Assembly: GCA_015039365.1 (NCBI GenBank) | Contig: WION01000198.1 | Coordinates: 1 to 64,000 of the forward strand | Direction: 5' to 3' | Source: Amanita rubescens | Lineage: Eukaryota > Basidiomycota > Agaricomycetes > Agaricales > Amanitaceae | DNA length: 64,000 nucleotides | Shown: positions 12,401 through 23,909 of the stretch, in pieces | How the letters are laid out: each line of letters opens with the position of its first letter | Position numbering within the stretch: the first letter of the stretch is position 1 | The notes under the pieces: generated by a model | The model's database searches: none | What the model saw: the letters and a program-made list of their open reading frames with translations, nothing else | What the model was told of the DNA's origin: nothing | Translations under genes and position numbers: made by a program

Positions 12401-13826
12401 TGCTAGCTGGTAGGTCGATACATAAGTTCACTTCGCGCAGTTCTCCTCAGGCTTTCGGATGTCTTCAGCTCTACATACTTCACTATCTACAGTCTAGGCT
12501 CCTCACCGTGAGAGAACACGCATGAGGTATAGTCAGTTTGTAGGGATTCGCAAATGCAATCGTCCTTCCCCCCGAACTTTTCTCTCTTTTGTGAAAATCC
12601 CCTCAAAGGACTGAGTATTGAGGTAAAGGTCATATCGTATGCAGGTCTCTCAGGAGTGCGCTAATACCACCCAATCACCATTTATCTGTTGTTTGTCCCA
12701 CAAATACTGCTCCACACCGTGCAAGCTCAGCAGTCGGAGTTAGAATGTCCTCTCGTTGCGTGTTCCTGTACCACGACCATCGTAAAATATAAGCAATGTA
12801 AATGCACATCGTGGAGTGTAGCAATTAAAACATGTCATAGGCAAGTCCCTATTTCCTCATCGTCTACTCATTACTCACCTTGTTCCGCTTCCCCTCAGCC
12901 AGCCGCAAGTTACCCAGGCCACGTCGTATCCAGCATGGTCAGACAGTTGAGATGCCAGCCATGCGTGATACGATTCCCTCTCCCACATGTGCTGTCATAT
13001 CAACTTACATCGTATTCGGCCAGGCCGGACAGTTGATATGTAAGCCATAAACTGCATAGCCTAGGCCACACTTTCAAAAGTACGTATGCCATGATAACCT
13101 GTCCATTAACCTACACAGGCGCTTATTAGCCCTGCCCCTCCCGCCGTGCAGCCGTACCGCGGTACTGGCCCACACTGTACCCGGCCTGGCCGGACGGTTG
13201 GTATAGGGTGAAGAGACGAGTCAACGACGTTCATGCTTACACTACCCGGGTGGTAAGCCCTGTTGTGTCGTTACATCACAGAAGCTATCTCTGATATGGC
13301 CGCACTATCAACCCACCCACTGTATCCGGCCAGGCTGGACAGTCGATAGTACCCATAGTGTCATATTCAAACGTACGTCGTAGGCAACTGCGTGGATCCT
13401 CGTCACCCGTACATTGCTTACTTCTCGCAATCGTAGATAACTAACCAATCAACATCGCTCGCAAGCCCCAAACGGGGCCATTCAATAACTAAATAAGCAA
13501 GTAATTCCTCATCATTTCTCCCAGCGCTAGCTCATACGTCGCCGCCCAACAGGTTCTGGCGCTGTAGTTGGATATTTGCTCATATTTGTAGTGTCAACAA
13601 TGAAAGTCGTGCCATATCAACTCCATCTTCCCACGCTTCAGCCTTCTATATTTCACAAGTAGCACCGAATTGTAGCTACACTAAGGAGTCCCATTCACAG
13701 TATTAAATTGAATTGATATGAGTATGGCGACTCGAATGAGCGGAAATGAAGGATTACAGGCAGTAAGTTAGAAGAGGATTTCCGTTCCAATTGTTTGCAA
13801 GCGACCTCATTACACACGTTGTACAG
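9481..13826. other. 4.3-kb gene-free block of dispersed repeats
   Basis: I see no supported gene. The sequence is a mosaic of repeated ~150-250-bp pieces in both orientations sharing phrases such as 'CCCTGCGTA', 'GCATCAACTGTCCGG', 'GTACATTATGCAC' and 'TTGTTTGTCCCACAAATACTG' (the last at ~11,183 and ~12,690). Nearly every piece carries one 15-bp palindrome. Open frames here are short and lack codon structure. Confidence 0.6.
10076..13339. repeat. Dispersed 15-bp palindrome cluster
   Basis: Copies at 10076-10090, 10206-10220, 10628-10642, 10791-10805, 12078-12092, 12153-12167, 12331-12345, 13015-13029, 13180-13194 and 13325-13339. The core is TCCGGCC-T-GGCCGGA or a near relative. The flanks are asymmetric, CAACNG on one side and TA on the other, so each copy has an orientation; both orientations occur. 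Confidence 0.85.
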
Positions 13827-16040
13827 ATGGACGGCGCAAGTCACGCAAGCAGTCATGATGCGCGGTCGGTAAGTGTTCAAGAGATTCACGTCCGCATTGC
13901 TTAATGCGTTTTACAGTTGGATCATATGCAAGAACCGGCTCGTAAGCGGAGACGAGTCCAGGTCGTTTCTCAATTTCTCGATCTAGAGGCGGATGCTGCT
14001 GGTGACGGGGAGGAAGAGGAATATGAACAGGATGAGGATGAAGAGGATGACGGCGATGATGATGATAATTTAGATGAGGGTGTAGATGGTATGTTTGCAA
14101 ACGATGCTAAATTTTATCATATTGGAACTAAATTGTGAAGATGTTGAGGATGCCCAGATGACGGTGGATCGACACCAAGAGTTTGAACAATACATCAACG
14201 ACATGATGGGGCCATATCTACAGCGACCCGCCAATCACCAGCCTTCAAAACAACCTAGCCATGATGACGACGACGGTTCTCTCATGAAGCCTCCCTGCTG
14301 GCTCCGTTTATGCAAGAAACACCCAGACTTCGATAAAGGCATCAAACGATACCGTGCCGATGCCGCCATAGGCTTTGGGCTAAACGATGGCTCTTATGAC
14401 GTACTTTTGATACCTCGATTTCGGTTCAAATTTGAGCGGCGTGGCGGGCGTCCTCCTCGAAGACTGTTCAATGGCCCGGGCGATGTCACACCAGGCGGCC
14501 TGAAGGCAAGGAAAATCGGCAAAGATACATATAAATTTCTCTTAGACAAAATCTTTGTACCATTTGTTGTGAAGCGAGGCGTTCCTGCAAAATTCTTCGA
14601 AAAAGGAAAGGCTATTCGATCGGCAGACGTCGCATATTTTGCGTCAGGAATGCTAACGTTCAGATTGAACCATGCGATAATGGTCGAGGAGAAGCACAAC
14701 CGATTCATGCTTATCTCCAGCGAACTCTTTCTGCGCAGTCCGCTAGAGGCACGGGAAAAGGTCAAGGTTGAAACGGGGACTTTTATGAGTATGGAGGGTG
14801 AGGTAGTGATGGCGAATCATGATGACGACACGTATAGTGTGCGAGTCAATGGTAAGGAGGATGTGGAGGAGGTCGAAGGGGTGCATCTTCGGCGCCGTTT
14901 CTCCCTCGGTGACCACGTCTCTGTAGTCACTTCATTAGCGAATGGCTGGGCAGGGAGTGTGGGCTTCATCACAAAGCTAGAGGGCGGTCTGATCACCGTT
15001 CAAAGTCGGGACACAAAGGATGAGGTACGTCGATCATCTATTTTAACGTTAGAGTTTGAAATGAACGCTGTCAACTGCAGTTAGACGTTCATGGCTGGCA
15101 GCTCAAGTCCTACTTTATGTCCTTTTCCCATGGCCCTGCACCACCTCGGCCTCCGATGCAGAAATTCACTCGCGATCGGCTGAGGGTTCATATCGGGAGG
15201 AATGCGAAAATAGGTGGCCGACACGCCTACAAAGGGACGTTGGTATCTGTCCAGGACGTTGCCGGAGATGATTCCCTACGCGTGCAGCAGCGTGGCGCAC
15301 AATGGATAATGAACGTGCCGATTGAACTTTTGTACGATGAAGTGTAAGTGTCACTAGTCCACCAGTAACGGTGTATTGATGGTATAACAGAACCGGCTTC
15401 CCCCTCACTGTTCCTCAATCCTTTGCACGGCCCCTTCCCATCCCTTCGTTGCCTCCCACCCCCGCCGTGGGTGGAGAAACACCCATGCCGGAGCCAAGAG
15501 ACGACCCTGAAGACTCGGTCTGGAACCCAGCAGCGCCGGACCCTCCAAAAATGATTGAATGGGATGGAAGAGGTACCTAAACAAGCATCTTCGATCTTAT
15601 ATATTTATTTTCAACCAGGATACCTGGCAAATTGGTCTACCGATGGGGACCTACTGGACAAGCGTATTCTTGTCCGCATACGAAACACCAAGCCACGAGA
15701 AGTGCCCGTCGTTATGTTTGACAGTGAATCGGTGGAAAACGACGAGGGGATGATCAAGGGCATAGAAAGTGGCCTTGTTCTCCTTCATCTTACCCGACGG
15801 AGCCGCATGATTCTTATGGACCCAGAGTTTCTCATTCCTGTCATGCCAACGAATGAAAAACAAACGGTAGTCGTATTATTTGGGGAGCATAAAGGCCAGG
15901 TTTTCAAAACGATGAAGCCGTCAAAGGAATCGCCAAGTGACTTCCCACTATCACCGTATGCCCTTCATCGTCGAAAAGCAATGGTTACCATCAATGCCGA
16001 GAACCTTGCAAGATGTGACTATCGAGCACAGGTTACATAG
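13827..16040 (+). CDS. KOW/Spt5-like nuclear protein, multi-exon
   Basis: Predicted exons are joined by introns with clear signals: GTAAGT at ~13,873; GTATGT at ~14,088 ending GTGAAG; GTACGT at ~15,025 ending CTGCAG; GTAAGT near 15,347; GTACCT near 15,573 ending ACCAG. The start is the ATG at 13827. The protein begins with a basic stretch (ARKRRRVQ, a possible nuclear signal), then a long Asp/Glu-rich segment, then a middle domain resembling an NGN-like fold. Several KOW-type motifs follow ('FSLGDHVSVV...GSVGFI', 'GRHAYKGTLVSVQDV', 'NEKQTVVVLFGEHKGQVFK'). Overall order (acidic N-terminus, NGN-like, repeated KOW) is that of the elongation factor Spt5, but it is shorter and divergent. It is more likely a repetitive paralogue than the housekeeping Spt5. 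A role in chromatin or transcription is inferred. Confidence 0.7.
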
Positions 16041-17340
16041 CGTACTGTATATAGCCATACGTGAGGACTGTTTATTTTTAAATGCATATAAAAGAAGCTT
16101 TTCATGATAATGGAACTGGAATGATCCCGGCATATAAATGAGACAGCTGTCGATGGATATAGAGGTATAGTGCACCATGTAATGAGGGCAACTCTGAGAG
16201 ACTTGCGTACAATACAATCTTTACCTCAATGCTCATTCGGAGGTTCAAATGTCGTGCATGCATTATATTGTTATCATTACACAGTGAACTAGAATACATT
16301 TTTGTACGGATGGCACTTTATTTATCTAGGCATCAATTGTTGAACAAATGGCTCATATAGCCCACCCACACCAGCCGTCCAGCCTGGCCAGATAGTATGG
16401 TGTGGGCCGATGTCGCCCTAGGCTGGACTTAATACATCAACCATCCGGCCTGGCCGGATACGCCGGTGTGGTCTGGTGTTTTGCGATTGGGTGAGGGGAG
16501 GGACAGTGACATCTCGGGACAACAGGCCTAGTCCCTGCGTAATGTGAGCGATGGATGACACGTAACTTGCCTACAATGTAGTACGCTACGCACGCTTATT
16601 GCCTATGCTCAACTGTCCCACCTGCGGTGCAGTGGGCTGATATGGCAATACAAATGAGAGAGAGAACCGTATCAGGCATGGCCTACACCTCAACACCCCT
16701 GGCATTTACATCCTACGCATCAACTGTCCGGCCTGGCCGGATACGGGGTACCCAGCAACCGGCTGAAGGGAGGGGCGCTGATGAACCGGGACAATGAGTC
16801 CAATCCCTGCGTATAGTGACCACTCACCTATAACATTACAATATGTTCACCTATGTTTTATCTTATGTTTTACGATCATGATGGTAAGGAAACACGCAGC
16901 AAAGGGCTGTTACAACTCTGATCGCCGAACTTTGCGCGGATCAAAATAGGACTGGACCCATTACCCCGATTCATCACCACCCCTCCCTTCAGCCGGTCAA
17001 ACCCTAAACTGTATCCGGCCAGGCCGGACGGTTGATGCGTAGGATGTAAATGCCAGGTCGCTTGTTCATTCCTCACATCATTCAGGGACTAGGCCCATAC
17101 ACCTGGAGTCTCCACCATATCCGGCCTGGCCGGACAGTTGATGCATAAGGCATCTAAATCTATGTCATATAGCCAACTACATCTATCACTATCACCCACT
17201 GTTCATTACTCACACTATATAAGATTAACCCCCCTTTGTCTCAATATGTCACCACTGCCAGTTGGAGGCATGCCATCTCCACCATATCCAGCCTAGCCGG
17301 ACAGTTGCATATGCCACTGTAAACATAGTGCAGTGTTGAA
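16041..17340. repeat. Gene-free block with further 15-bp palindromes
   Basis: Copies near 16379-16393, at 16444-16458, 16727-16741, 17014-17028, 17120-17134 and 17287-17301. They sit in the same repeated context as in 9.5-13.4 kb ('CCTGCGTA', 'GCATCAACTGTCCGG'). No supported gene. Confidence 0.8.
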
Positions 17341-17396
17341 AAATATGTATTTATTCAGCATAAATCCACTTGTAATATTAATTCTGCCATTAAGAT

Positions 17397-17551
17397 CCCA
17401 CACTAAAAAAAAATAATCTTGCACTGCTGCATTTACTGACTGTGTCCAGCCTGGCTGGACACATGTACAGTAGGTCTGGGCTCATCACAATCTAAATAAA
17501 TGGTGATCAGTGCTTGGGACAAAGATTAAATATTTTTTTAGTGTGGGAATG
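17397..17551. repeat. Small inverted-repeat element (MITE-like)
   Basis: Arms CCCACACTAAAAAAA (17397-17412) and TTTTTTTAGTGTGGG (17536-17551) flank ~125 bp. Near the left-centre is a perfect 21-bp palindrome at 17446-17466, with arms GTGTCCAGCC/GGCTGGACAC. No coding capacity. The target duplication was not resolved. Confidence 0.55.
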
Positions 17552-17854
17552 TGAGTAGGTTTCATAATGCCGATATACATGATGTTATATAGCATGGGAA
17601 TGTTGAGTACATAACAGGATGTCAATTTTTGGTCACCAAACACCACAACTTGCCAGTCCTGGCAAATATGGCAGGGCACAGATTGAGTAGTAAATGCAGT
17701 ATCACAAATGTAAACCAACCAAGCATTCATAAACCTTTGTCCAGCCTAGACAACATAACACACACATAGTACACACACCAGATCTCTGCCATGTTGTTTG
17801 GTAGTAATTGTGCTCATCACAATGGGCATCCAGCCTGGCAGGACACAGATAAAT

Positions 17855-18510
17855 GTGCAGCAGGTCTGGGCTCATTACTGTCCAGCCAGGTCAGCCATCA
17901 AATGCATGCACTGACCAGTCTGGCCTCATGAGTACTACCAGGGTCAGCCAAAAAGGCTTAACCCTAAATTAGGAGTTAAGCCTTCTGTGCTACCCTCCCA
18001 CCACCCTGGAGAGTCCCAATAACCCTAAATCTGTGACTATCTGTTAACTTTTCTCTCATGTTCAAAGCAGAGAGACCACCTGAAAACCATCTTCTGCTTT
18101 GCTAAGTATATCTATGGTGACCTAATTCCTCACTGCAGTTGCACACATGCATGCCCACTGCTGAAAAGGTCACAATCCACAACTGTTTGTCTTGGCACTG
18201 GTACTCAAGTAGTACACAACTTCATGATTTGGCAATCACAATTTCATCAGAGTATTTGGAAAAGCTTTTCCTAGATGCAGACCATTCTGTGTGAGTGACA
18301 TGTATTACTGTCACATGCATCCAAATAGGGAAAGTCTCCATGAAAGGGCTGCACATTGTTTCCTTTATAACTCCAAAACTAAACCACCAATTCCTTAGCT
18401 ATGGTAGGGTTGATATACCAAGCATATAAGCTCTGAATTGATATCTTTACTTTCAGGAAAAAATGGTTCTTCATTATACATATATAGGTATAAAATCTAC
18501 ATTAATGAAG
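17855..18510 (+). repeat. Long direct repeat, copy A
   Basis: Nearly identical over its first ~170 bp to 24159-24335 (shared phrases ATGTGCAGCAGGTCTGGGCT, CATGCACTGACCA and the hairpin GGCTTAACCC/GGAGTTAAGCC). Its far end (TTATACATATATAGGTATAAAA, 18,474 onward) matches 24,370-24,400, so copy B looks like the same unit with ~400 bp missing from the middle. The two copies bracket the hairpin-rich 18.5-24.1-kb block. Confidence 0.85.
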
Positions 18511-18796
18511 GCGATTGTTGTGTTTCACCATTTTTGAAGCGCCGGATAATCGCATGTGATGTTTCGCTTGCGCGGCTTTGTTTTATCGTACTAATTTGAG
18601 CATAGTGAGGACTGAGTGAGAGAACGCAACTCGGAAGAGGAATAGCCGGCATCGGGGATCCAGTTATGTAACAATGATGTCAGTAATCAATACCAGTATT
18701 ACGTTTTGTGCCAAAACGCAGTATGATGAACAGCAGATTGAAATTGAACTCACCATTAGTATACTATCCAACAAGCAGACTACACTCATGAGACAT

Positions 18797-19601
18797 TCCG
18801 CCAATTGTAACGCTCGCATCGGCGGATATTATACATTGTCTATAGATAAACATTCCGCCGATTGTAACGCTCGCATCGGCGGATGTTATACATTGTCGAT
18901 ATATACAGTATGAAGGGGTATAGTATGTCAAATGAAAGTGGACCTGGATGATTGGATTCATAGCACAATAGAGTTCAAAGTGTCGAAATATTCCGCCTTT
19001 CAGAACATCGTCATCAGCGGATGTTATACATTACTATTGAATGTCATCAGCGCTACATAAGTATACAGTTAGTCCGCCAATTGGAACATCTTCATCCGCG
19101 GAAAAATACGTGCCATCTTTGTGCGGTCGGGGACATATGATAAATCATAGCTTATACATTTTGTGAAGTGACAATTGGATGTACACAAGTGAAAATATTC
19201 CGCCAATGAAAGCGCTGTCATCCGCGGAACATTTCCACACACATATGTCATCTCATGTGTGAATAAATCATGTATCCAAGACACAAATAGAAAATGTTCC
19301 GCCCTTTACAGCGCCGTAATGGGTGGAGTATTTTTCATAGATATATCACATCTTCCTAGTAGTAGATAAAGTATTCAAGACATGAAAATAGAAAATGTTC
19401 CGCCCATTATAGCACTGTAATGGGCGGAGTATTTTCACATCTAAGTTGGTATTAGTAAATATGTATTCAATACAAATAGAAAATGTTCCGCAGACAGACA
19501 CACAGTTATCGGCAGATGAAACTATATACATCTTCTGCAAATTAAGACAACTGTCATTGGCAGATGACTGATCCGCTCATTGTGATGCTAGAATAGGCGG
19601 A
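18797..19601. repeat. 30-nt hairpin family, cluster 1
   Basis: Hairpins at 18797-18826, 18854-18883, 18992-19021, 19073-19102, 19199-19228, 19298-19327, 19399-19428 and 19572-19601. All run exactly 30 nt from TCCGCC (or TCCGCT) to GGCGGA (or GGTGGA/CGCGGA). The 19399 copy has an 11-bp stem (TCCGCCCATTA/TAATGGGCGGA). Spacing is ~60-145 bp. No supported gene in this stretch. Confidence 0.85.
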
Positions 19602-19856
19602 TATCCCACTGTATTATTCAATGCTCATAGTAGTGTTTGGTGTATGATAACGTGTCCGCACATCCTGGTGTCCCCATCCGCGGATGGTTTATGGCAATGT
19701 CAAGATCGATAACATATATTATGTTTTCAAGGCACACAATCTTCCGCGGATTATTTATATATTTTGTGACCTGCTAGAGGCCAAATCAATACAATAACCC
19801 CCCCGCAGTATACACTATACCCCCTATGCTAACTCCGAAAAGCACCTATAATAGTA

Positions 19857-20760
19857 TTTACGCATGGTTTCAATTGGTCACATCACTATGTTTGGCTAAG
19901 TAGAAAATAATCTTCAACATATTGCAACATCTCAAGTCACTGATAATTGGCACCAAATAGTCCGCACATCTCACCACTGTCATCTGCGGTATATTTACAC
20001 ATGGTTTCAATTGGCCACATCACTATGTTTGGCTAAGTAGAAAATAATCTTCAACATATTGCAATGTCACTGTCTCAAGTCACTGATAATTGGCACAAAA
20101 CAGTCCGCACATCTCACCACCGTCATCCGCGGCATATTTACACATGGTTTCGATTGGTCACACCACTATGTTTGGCCAAGTAGAAAATAATCTTCAACAT
20201 ATTGCAACGTCTCAAGTCACCAATAATTGGCACAATGAAACAGTCCGCACATCTCACCACTATCATCTGCGGCATATTCACACATGGTTTTGATTGGTCA
20301 AATCACTATGTTTGGCTGAACATAAAATAATCTTCAACAGATTGCAATGTATTGAGTCGTTGATAATGGGCACAAAATAGTCCGCACATCTCACCACCGT
20401 CATCCGCGGCATATTTACACATGGTTTTGATTGGTAACAACACCATCTTTGCTGAACGTAAAATAATAATCTTCAATAGATGGCAATGTCTTGAGTCGCT
20501 GATAATGGGCACAAAACAGTCCGCACATCTCACCACTGTCATCCGCGGCACATCTACACATGGTTTTAATTGGTCACATCACTATGTTTGGCTAAGTATA
20601 AAGTAATCTTCAACATATTGCAATGTCTTGAGTCGCTAATAATTAGCATAAAATAGTCCGCACATCTCACCACTGTCATCCGCGGCATACTTACACATGG
20701 TTTTGATTGATAACACCACTATATTCTGTGGCTAAATGAATACAAGTAAATCTTCCGCAC
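19857..20760. repeat. Tandem repeat, ~133-147-bp unit, 7 copies
   Basis: Units start at TTTACACATGGTTT-like sequence near 19,857, 19,990, 20,137, 20,277, 20,413, 20,554 and 20,690. Each contains CACTATGTTTGGCTAA, TAATCTTCAACA and a 30-nt hairpin relative TCCGCACATC...CGCGGC. Unit length varies by small indels. Confidence 0.85.
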
Positions 20761-20991
20761 ATTGCAATACCTCAATCTGTGGATATATTTGACATGGGTC
20801 ACACTTACTATCCTCATCCACACTTCATGGTGTACCCATCCGCGGATGCTTTGGGGGTAAATATATGTTTCACATCTCTTATGTATGTCCATACCAAAGA
20901 ATCTTCCGCACATTATTTTTAACTTTTGTGGAATATGTTTCGCCAAATCGTAACCTGAACCCCCCCCCAGTAATACCCTAAACCCAGGACC

Positions 20992-21446
20992 CTAACTCAA
21001 ATAGGGTGTATATAATAATACTTGAATGTTTCCATCCGTCTCATTTTCTTTTTCTTTTTCTTTTTCGTTAGCGTTATCATTGTCGTTATCATTATCGTTA
21101 TCGTTGTCACTTTCGTTTTCGTTTTCTTCTTCACCGTTCCCCTTTGAAGCGTCGCCGGTAGCCTAGTTAATTATTAGATCAGAGATCAATCATGTTCTGA
21201 GTTGCTATACGCACCTGAGGGTCCACTTGCATATTGGATCCATCCATGTTCTCCATTTCATGACCTGCTTTAGTGTGATTCGCCGGGCGAGGAACAGGAA
21301 TCTTCTAAATCAGTTGTCAGCCGCTCCAACCGACAGATTGTAGTATCATATAAGCTCACCTTCGGTTTAAACCCATGTTTTTCCTCTTCTTTCTCGATAT
21401 TGGCTGTGTTAAAGATGTTTTCGGATTGAGCGGTTGTGTCAGACAT
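20992..21446 (-). CDS. Small acidic protein, three exons (hypothetical)
   Basis: Exon 1 runs from the ATG at 21446 ('MSDTTAQSENIFNTANIE') to 'KHGFKPK'. An intron with donor GTGAGC and acceptor TTTAG follows, then exon 2 ('KIPVPRPANHTKAGHEM...VDPQ'), an intron with donor GTGCGT and acceptor AACTAG, and exon 3, which is a Glu/Asn/Asp/Lys repeat encoded by the CGTTAT/TTTTTC microsatellite and ends at the TAG at 20992-20994. Two consistent introns that keep frame argue for a real gene or a recent relic. The product (~110 residues) is disordered and not recognised. Its 3' end overlaps a copy of the poly-C motif, so the last exon may be repeat DNA rather than selected coding sequence. Confidence 0.4.
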
Positions 21447-21499
21447 GATGTTAGATACACGGGAATTGGTGACAGTGAGCCGTACTCTACTTATCATCG

Positions 21500-22041
21500 C
21501 TGACCCTTAGCTGTAACACGTTGGATTAATCGGCAAGCGAACAAGTGAAACAGGCGAAATCGCTTACCGACATCAATACCTGCTGATCTATTGACTCGTC
21601 CTGACTCCTATCATGCCTCGTGCAAAGTGGACAAAGATCACATCAAGGTTAGCCCCTGCTGGTGTGGATAGGGGCGCTTGCTAGGCAGGAAGGGATGACG
21701 GGTGAAGCGTTTCATATGGTGTTTCAGCACATTTGAGGGAATATTAATGCGTCACAAGGCGCTACATGTTGCGCTACACGTGTTTTGGTCAATCTACTTG
21801 TATGATTTCATTTGATATGGGACGTATTTATACAGTAACAATGATGTAAGGAACAAATATAGTAAATGCTGAGATGCGAGCATGTGGTCAGCTATGAATC
21901 TATGATAGCGTTCGCGTACACACCAATGTACCTTCAATATCCATTTGGAATACTACCACCTTATCCTCAGAGCTTCTCAGCGAAATATTCGACGTTGATG
22001 ACTGTAGGTGCGTGAGTGAGGCCATATGTGTGTGCAGAATT
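21500..22041. other. Spacer without supported gene
   Basis: Unique-looking intermediate-GC sequence between the small acidic gene and the second hairpin cluster. I see no coding frame with splice support and no repeat. Confidence 0.5.
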
Positions 22042-22334
22042 TCCGCCTACTTGAACATTGTTATCGGCGGATGATGGTGATATTTCTGAGCACATTGTCC
22101 GCCTATTTGAACGTTGTTATAGGCGGACGGTGTTGGTATAGCTGACCGGTGTACTTGAACGTCCACAGTGGCGAAGGTTCTGGGTATATCTGAGCAGACG
22201 GTCCGCCTATTTGAATGTCGTTATCGGCGGACGGCATTGGTATGCCTGAGCGGTGTACTTGAACGTCGTCAGTGGCGAAGGTTCTGGGTATATCTGAGAG
22301 ATGGTCCGCCTACTTGAACCTTGTTATTGGCGGA
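22042..22334. repeat. 30-nt hairpin family, cluster 2
   Basis: Copies at 22042-22071, 22098-22127, 22202-22231 and 22305-22334, each 30 nt, with inner sequence TA(C/T)TTGAA(C/T)(A/G)TTGTTAT or close. Between them is a repeated linker containing GCGAAGGTTCTGGGTATATC (22,172 and 22,275). Confidence 0.85.
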
Positions 22335-22771
22335 TGACGTTGGCATGCGTGGAGTCTGCCACTATTAACGTCATCATTGGTGGGCATTAAGTACTCACAT
22401 GGCATATCTCTTCATAGTCTTGTACTATTCGGCTTGGTGCACAGAGAAGCGGTGTGATCATCCACCGATGTTGACAATTGCATATGTGGCGTAACACAAG
22501 ACAGCTGGCACAAGTCATCAGTGTAAATGTCCACTGACGATGACGACGGTATATGTGAACATGACGTACCTGCCACCTCAACAATTCAGCCTCTTTCCTA
22601 CGTTCTGTAAGCACTTCTGCATCCCCCCAACCTTTTACACATCAGCAAATGCATATATGGCCTTCATAACATACGTACCTATTGGTGGACATTAGGTCCA
22701 GAAGTTCGTATCGCGTGGGAACATCTTCCTATATCCCCACCCACCATCCTATTGGGCAATGTTTGGACGCC
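22335..22771. other. Spacer with possible exon-like frames
   Basis: A minus-strand frame near 22,570-22,620 ('ERRKEAELLRWQ') ends at a GTACGT donor, and a second frame with a CCAG acceptor follows near 22,500. This could be a gene remnant, but it is too short to name. Confidence 0.25.
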
Positions 22772-23000
22772 TCCGCCGATTCCGATGTCTGAATCGGCGG
22801 CTTCCACTTTCACGTTGCCACACCGCTCTAGTAATCAAAACACACTGGGTAAGAAGTCTGATCATCTCTTTTACTTAATGATGTTCCTGTGTTGCTCAGG
22901 CATCCGCCGATTCAGACGATTGAATCGGCGGATACTCAAATATGTTGATCGGAAATGTTTGGACGCCTCCGCCAATTCCGATGTCTGAATCGGCGGCTTC
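22772..23000. repeat. 30-nt hairpin family, cluster 3 (long perfect stems)
   Basis: The copy at 22903-22932 has a perfect 12-bp stem, TCCGCCGATTCA with TGAATCGGCGGA, and a 6-nt loop. The copies at 22772-22800 and 22968-22996 share a duplicated flank (ATGTTTGGACGCC before, CTTCCACTTT after); the first has a 10-bp stem CCGCCGATTC/GAATCGGCGG. Confidence 0.85.
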
Positions 23001-23027
23001 CACTTTATCATTGCCACGCAGCTCTCT

Positions 23028-23640
23028 CTCACCAATAGCCTGGCTCTCATTCAACGCTGCTGATGACACTCGGGCTTGAGCGCAGAGTTTCATTACAGCT
23101 ACGTTCACATCTCTGCATCAATTCTCTCTCAACATCAATGGCTTGGCATCTCATTCAAAGCCACCAACAACACTCGGGCTTGACAGCTACGTTCGTTTCT
23201 CGACGTCGATATCTCTCTAGGGAATGACTTGGCCTCTCGTTTGACGCTGCTAATGACACTCAGGCTTGAGCGCAGAGTCTCGTCACAGCTACGTTCGTTT
23301 CTCAACATCAATATCTCTCTAGGGAATGACTTGGCCTCTCGTTCAACGTGCTAACGACACTCAGGCTTGAGCGCAGAGTCTCGTCACAGCTACGTTCGTT
23401 TCTCAACAGCAATATCTCTCTAGGGAATGACTTGGCCTCTCGTTCAACGTGCTAATGACACTCGGGCTTGAGCGCAGAGTCTCGCCACAGCTATCTTCGT
23501 CTCCCACCATGATTATCTCTCTCATGAATGGCCTCGCCTCTCGCACAAGCTGCTAGCGACACTCATGCTTGAGCATGGACTCTCGTCACAACTACTTCAC
23601 TTCTCAACATCAATCAATCTCTTTCAATATGTTCCTGCTC
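23028..23640. repeat. Tandem repeat, ~100-bp unit, about 6 copies
   Basis: Units carry GACACTC(A/G)GGCTTGAGCGCAGAG, CAGCTACGTTCGTTTCTC and ATCTCTCTAGGGAATGACTTGGCC. The central three are nearly identical and the outer ones are decayed. Frames through it are unrelated between copies, so it is not coding. Confidence 0.85.
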
Positions 23641-23813
23641 ACCCGCCAATTCTGATGCGTGAATTCGTGGATAGTACTTTAACCTGGCACAAGACGCTTT
23701 GTATTATTTAACATTAAAATAGAAACGAGAGATCCGCCTATTTTAACATTGACATCGGCAGAATAATAGTTATTCAAATGCCATCATCGGCTGATGAAAA
23801 GACAGAGAAATGT

Positions 23814-23909
23814 TCCGCCAATTCCAATGTTGTCATTGGCGGATCATAAGTCATGTTATGCTCTGAAGGCAGAAATCATTCCGCCTATTCTCATGTCTTC
23901 ATCCGCGGT
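23814..23909. repeat. 30-nt hairpin family, cluster 4
   Basis: Copies at 23814-23843 (stem TCCGCCAAT/ATTGGCGGA) and 23880-23909. A weaker relative lies near 23,732. A lone related half-site pair lies near 23,642. Confidence 0.8.

Noticed and set aside
20948..21015. Interstitial telomere from CCCTAA-like text near the poly-C block
   Set aside because: Only two CCCTAA-like words occur and they are not in tandem; the context is a repeated poly-C module.
18797..23909. CRISPR-like array from regularly spaced short palindromes
   Set aside because: The genome is eukaryotic, spacers are of uneven length, and the repeats vary in a stem-preserving way unlike CRISPR direct repeats.
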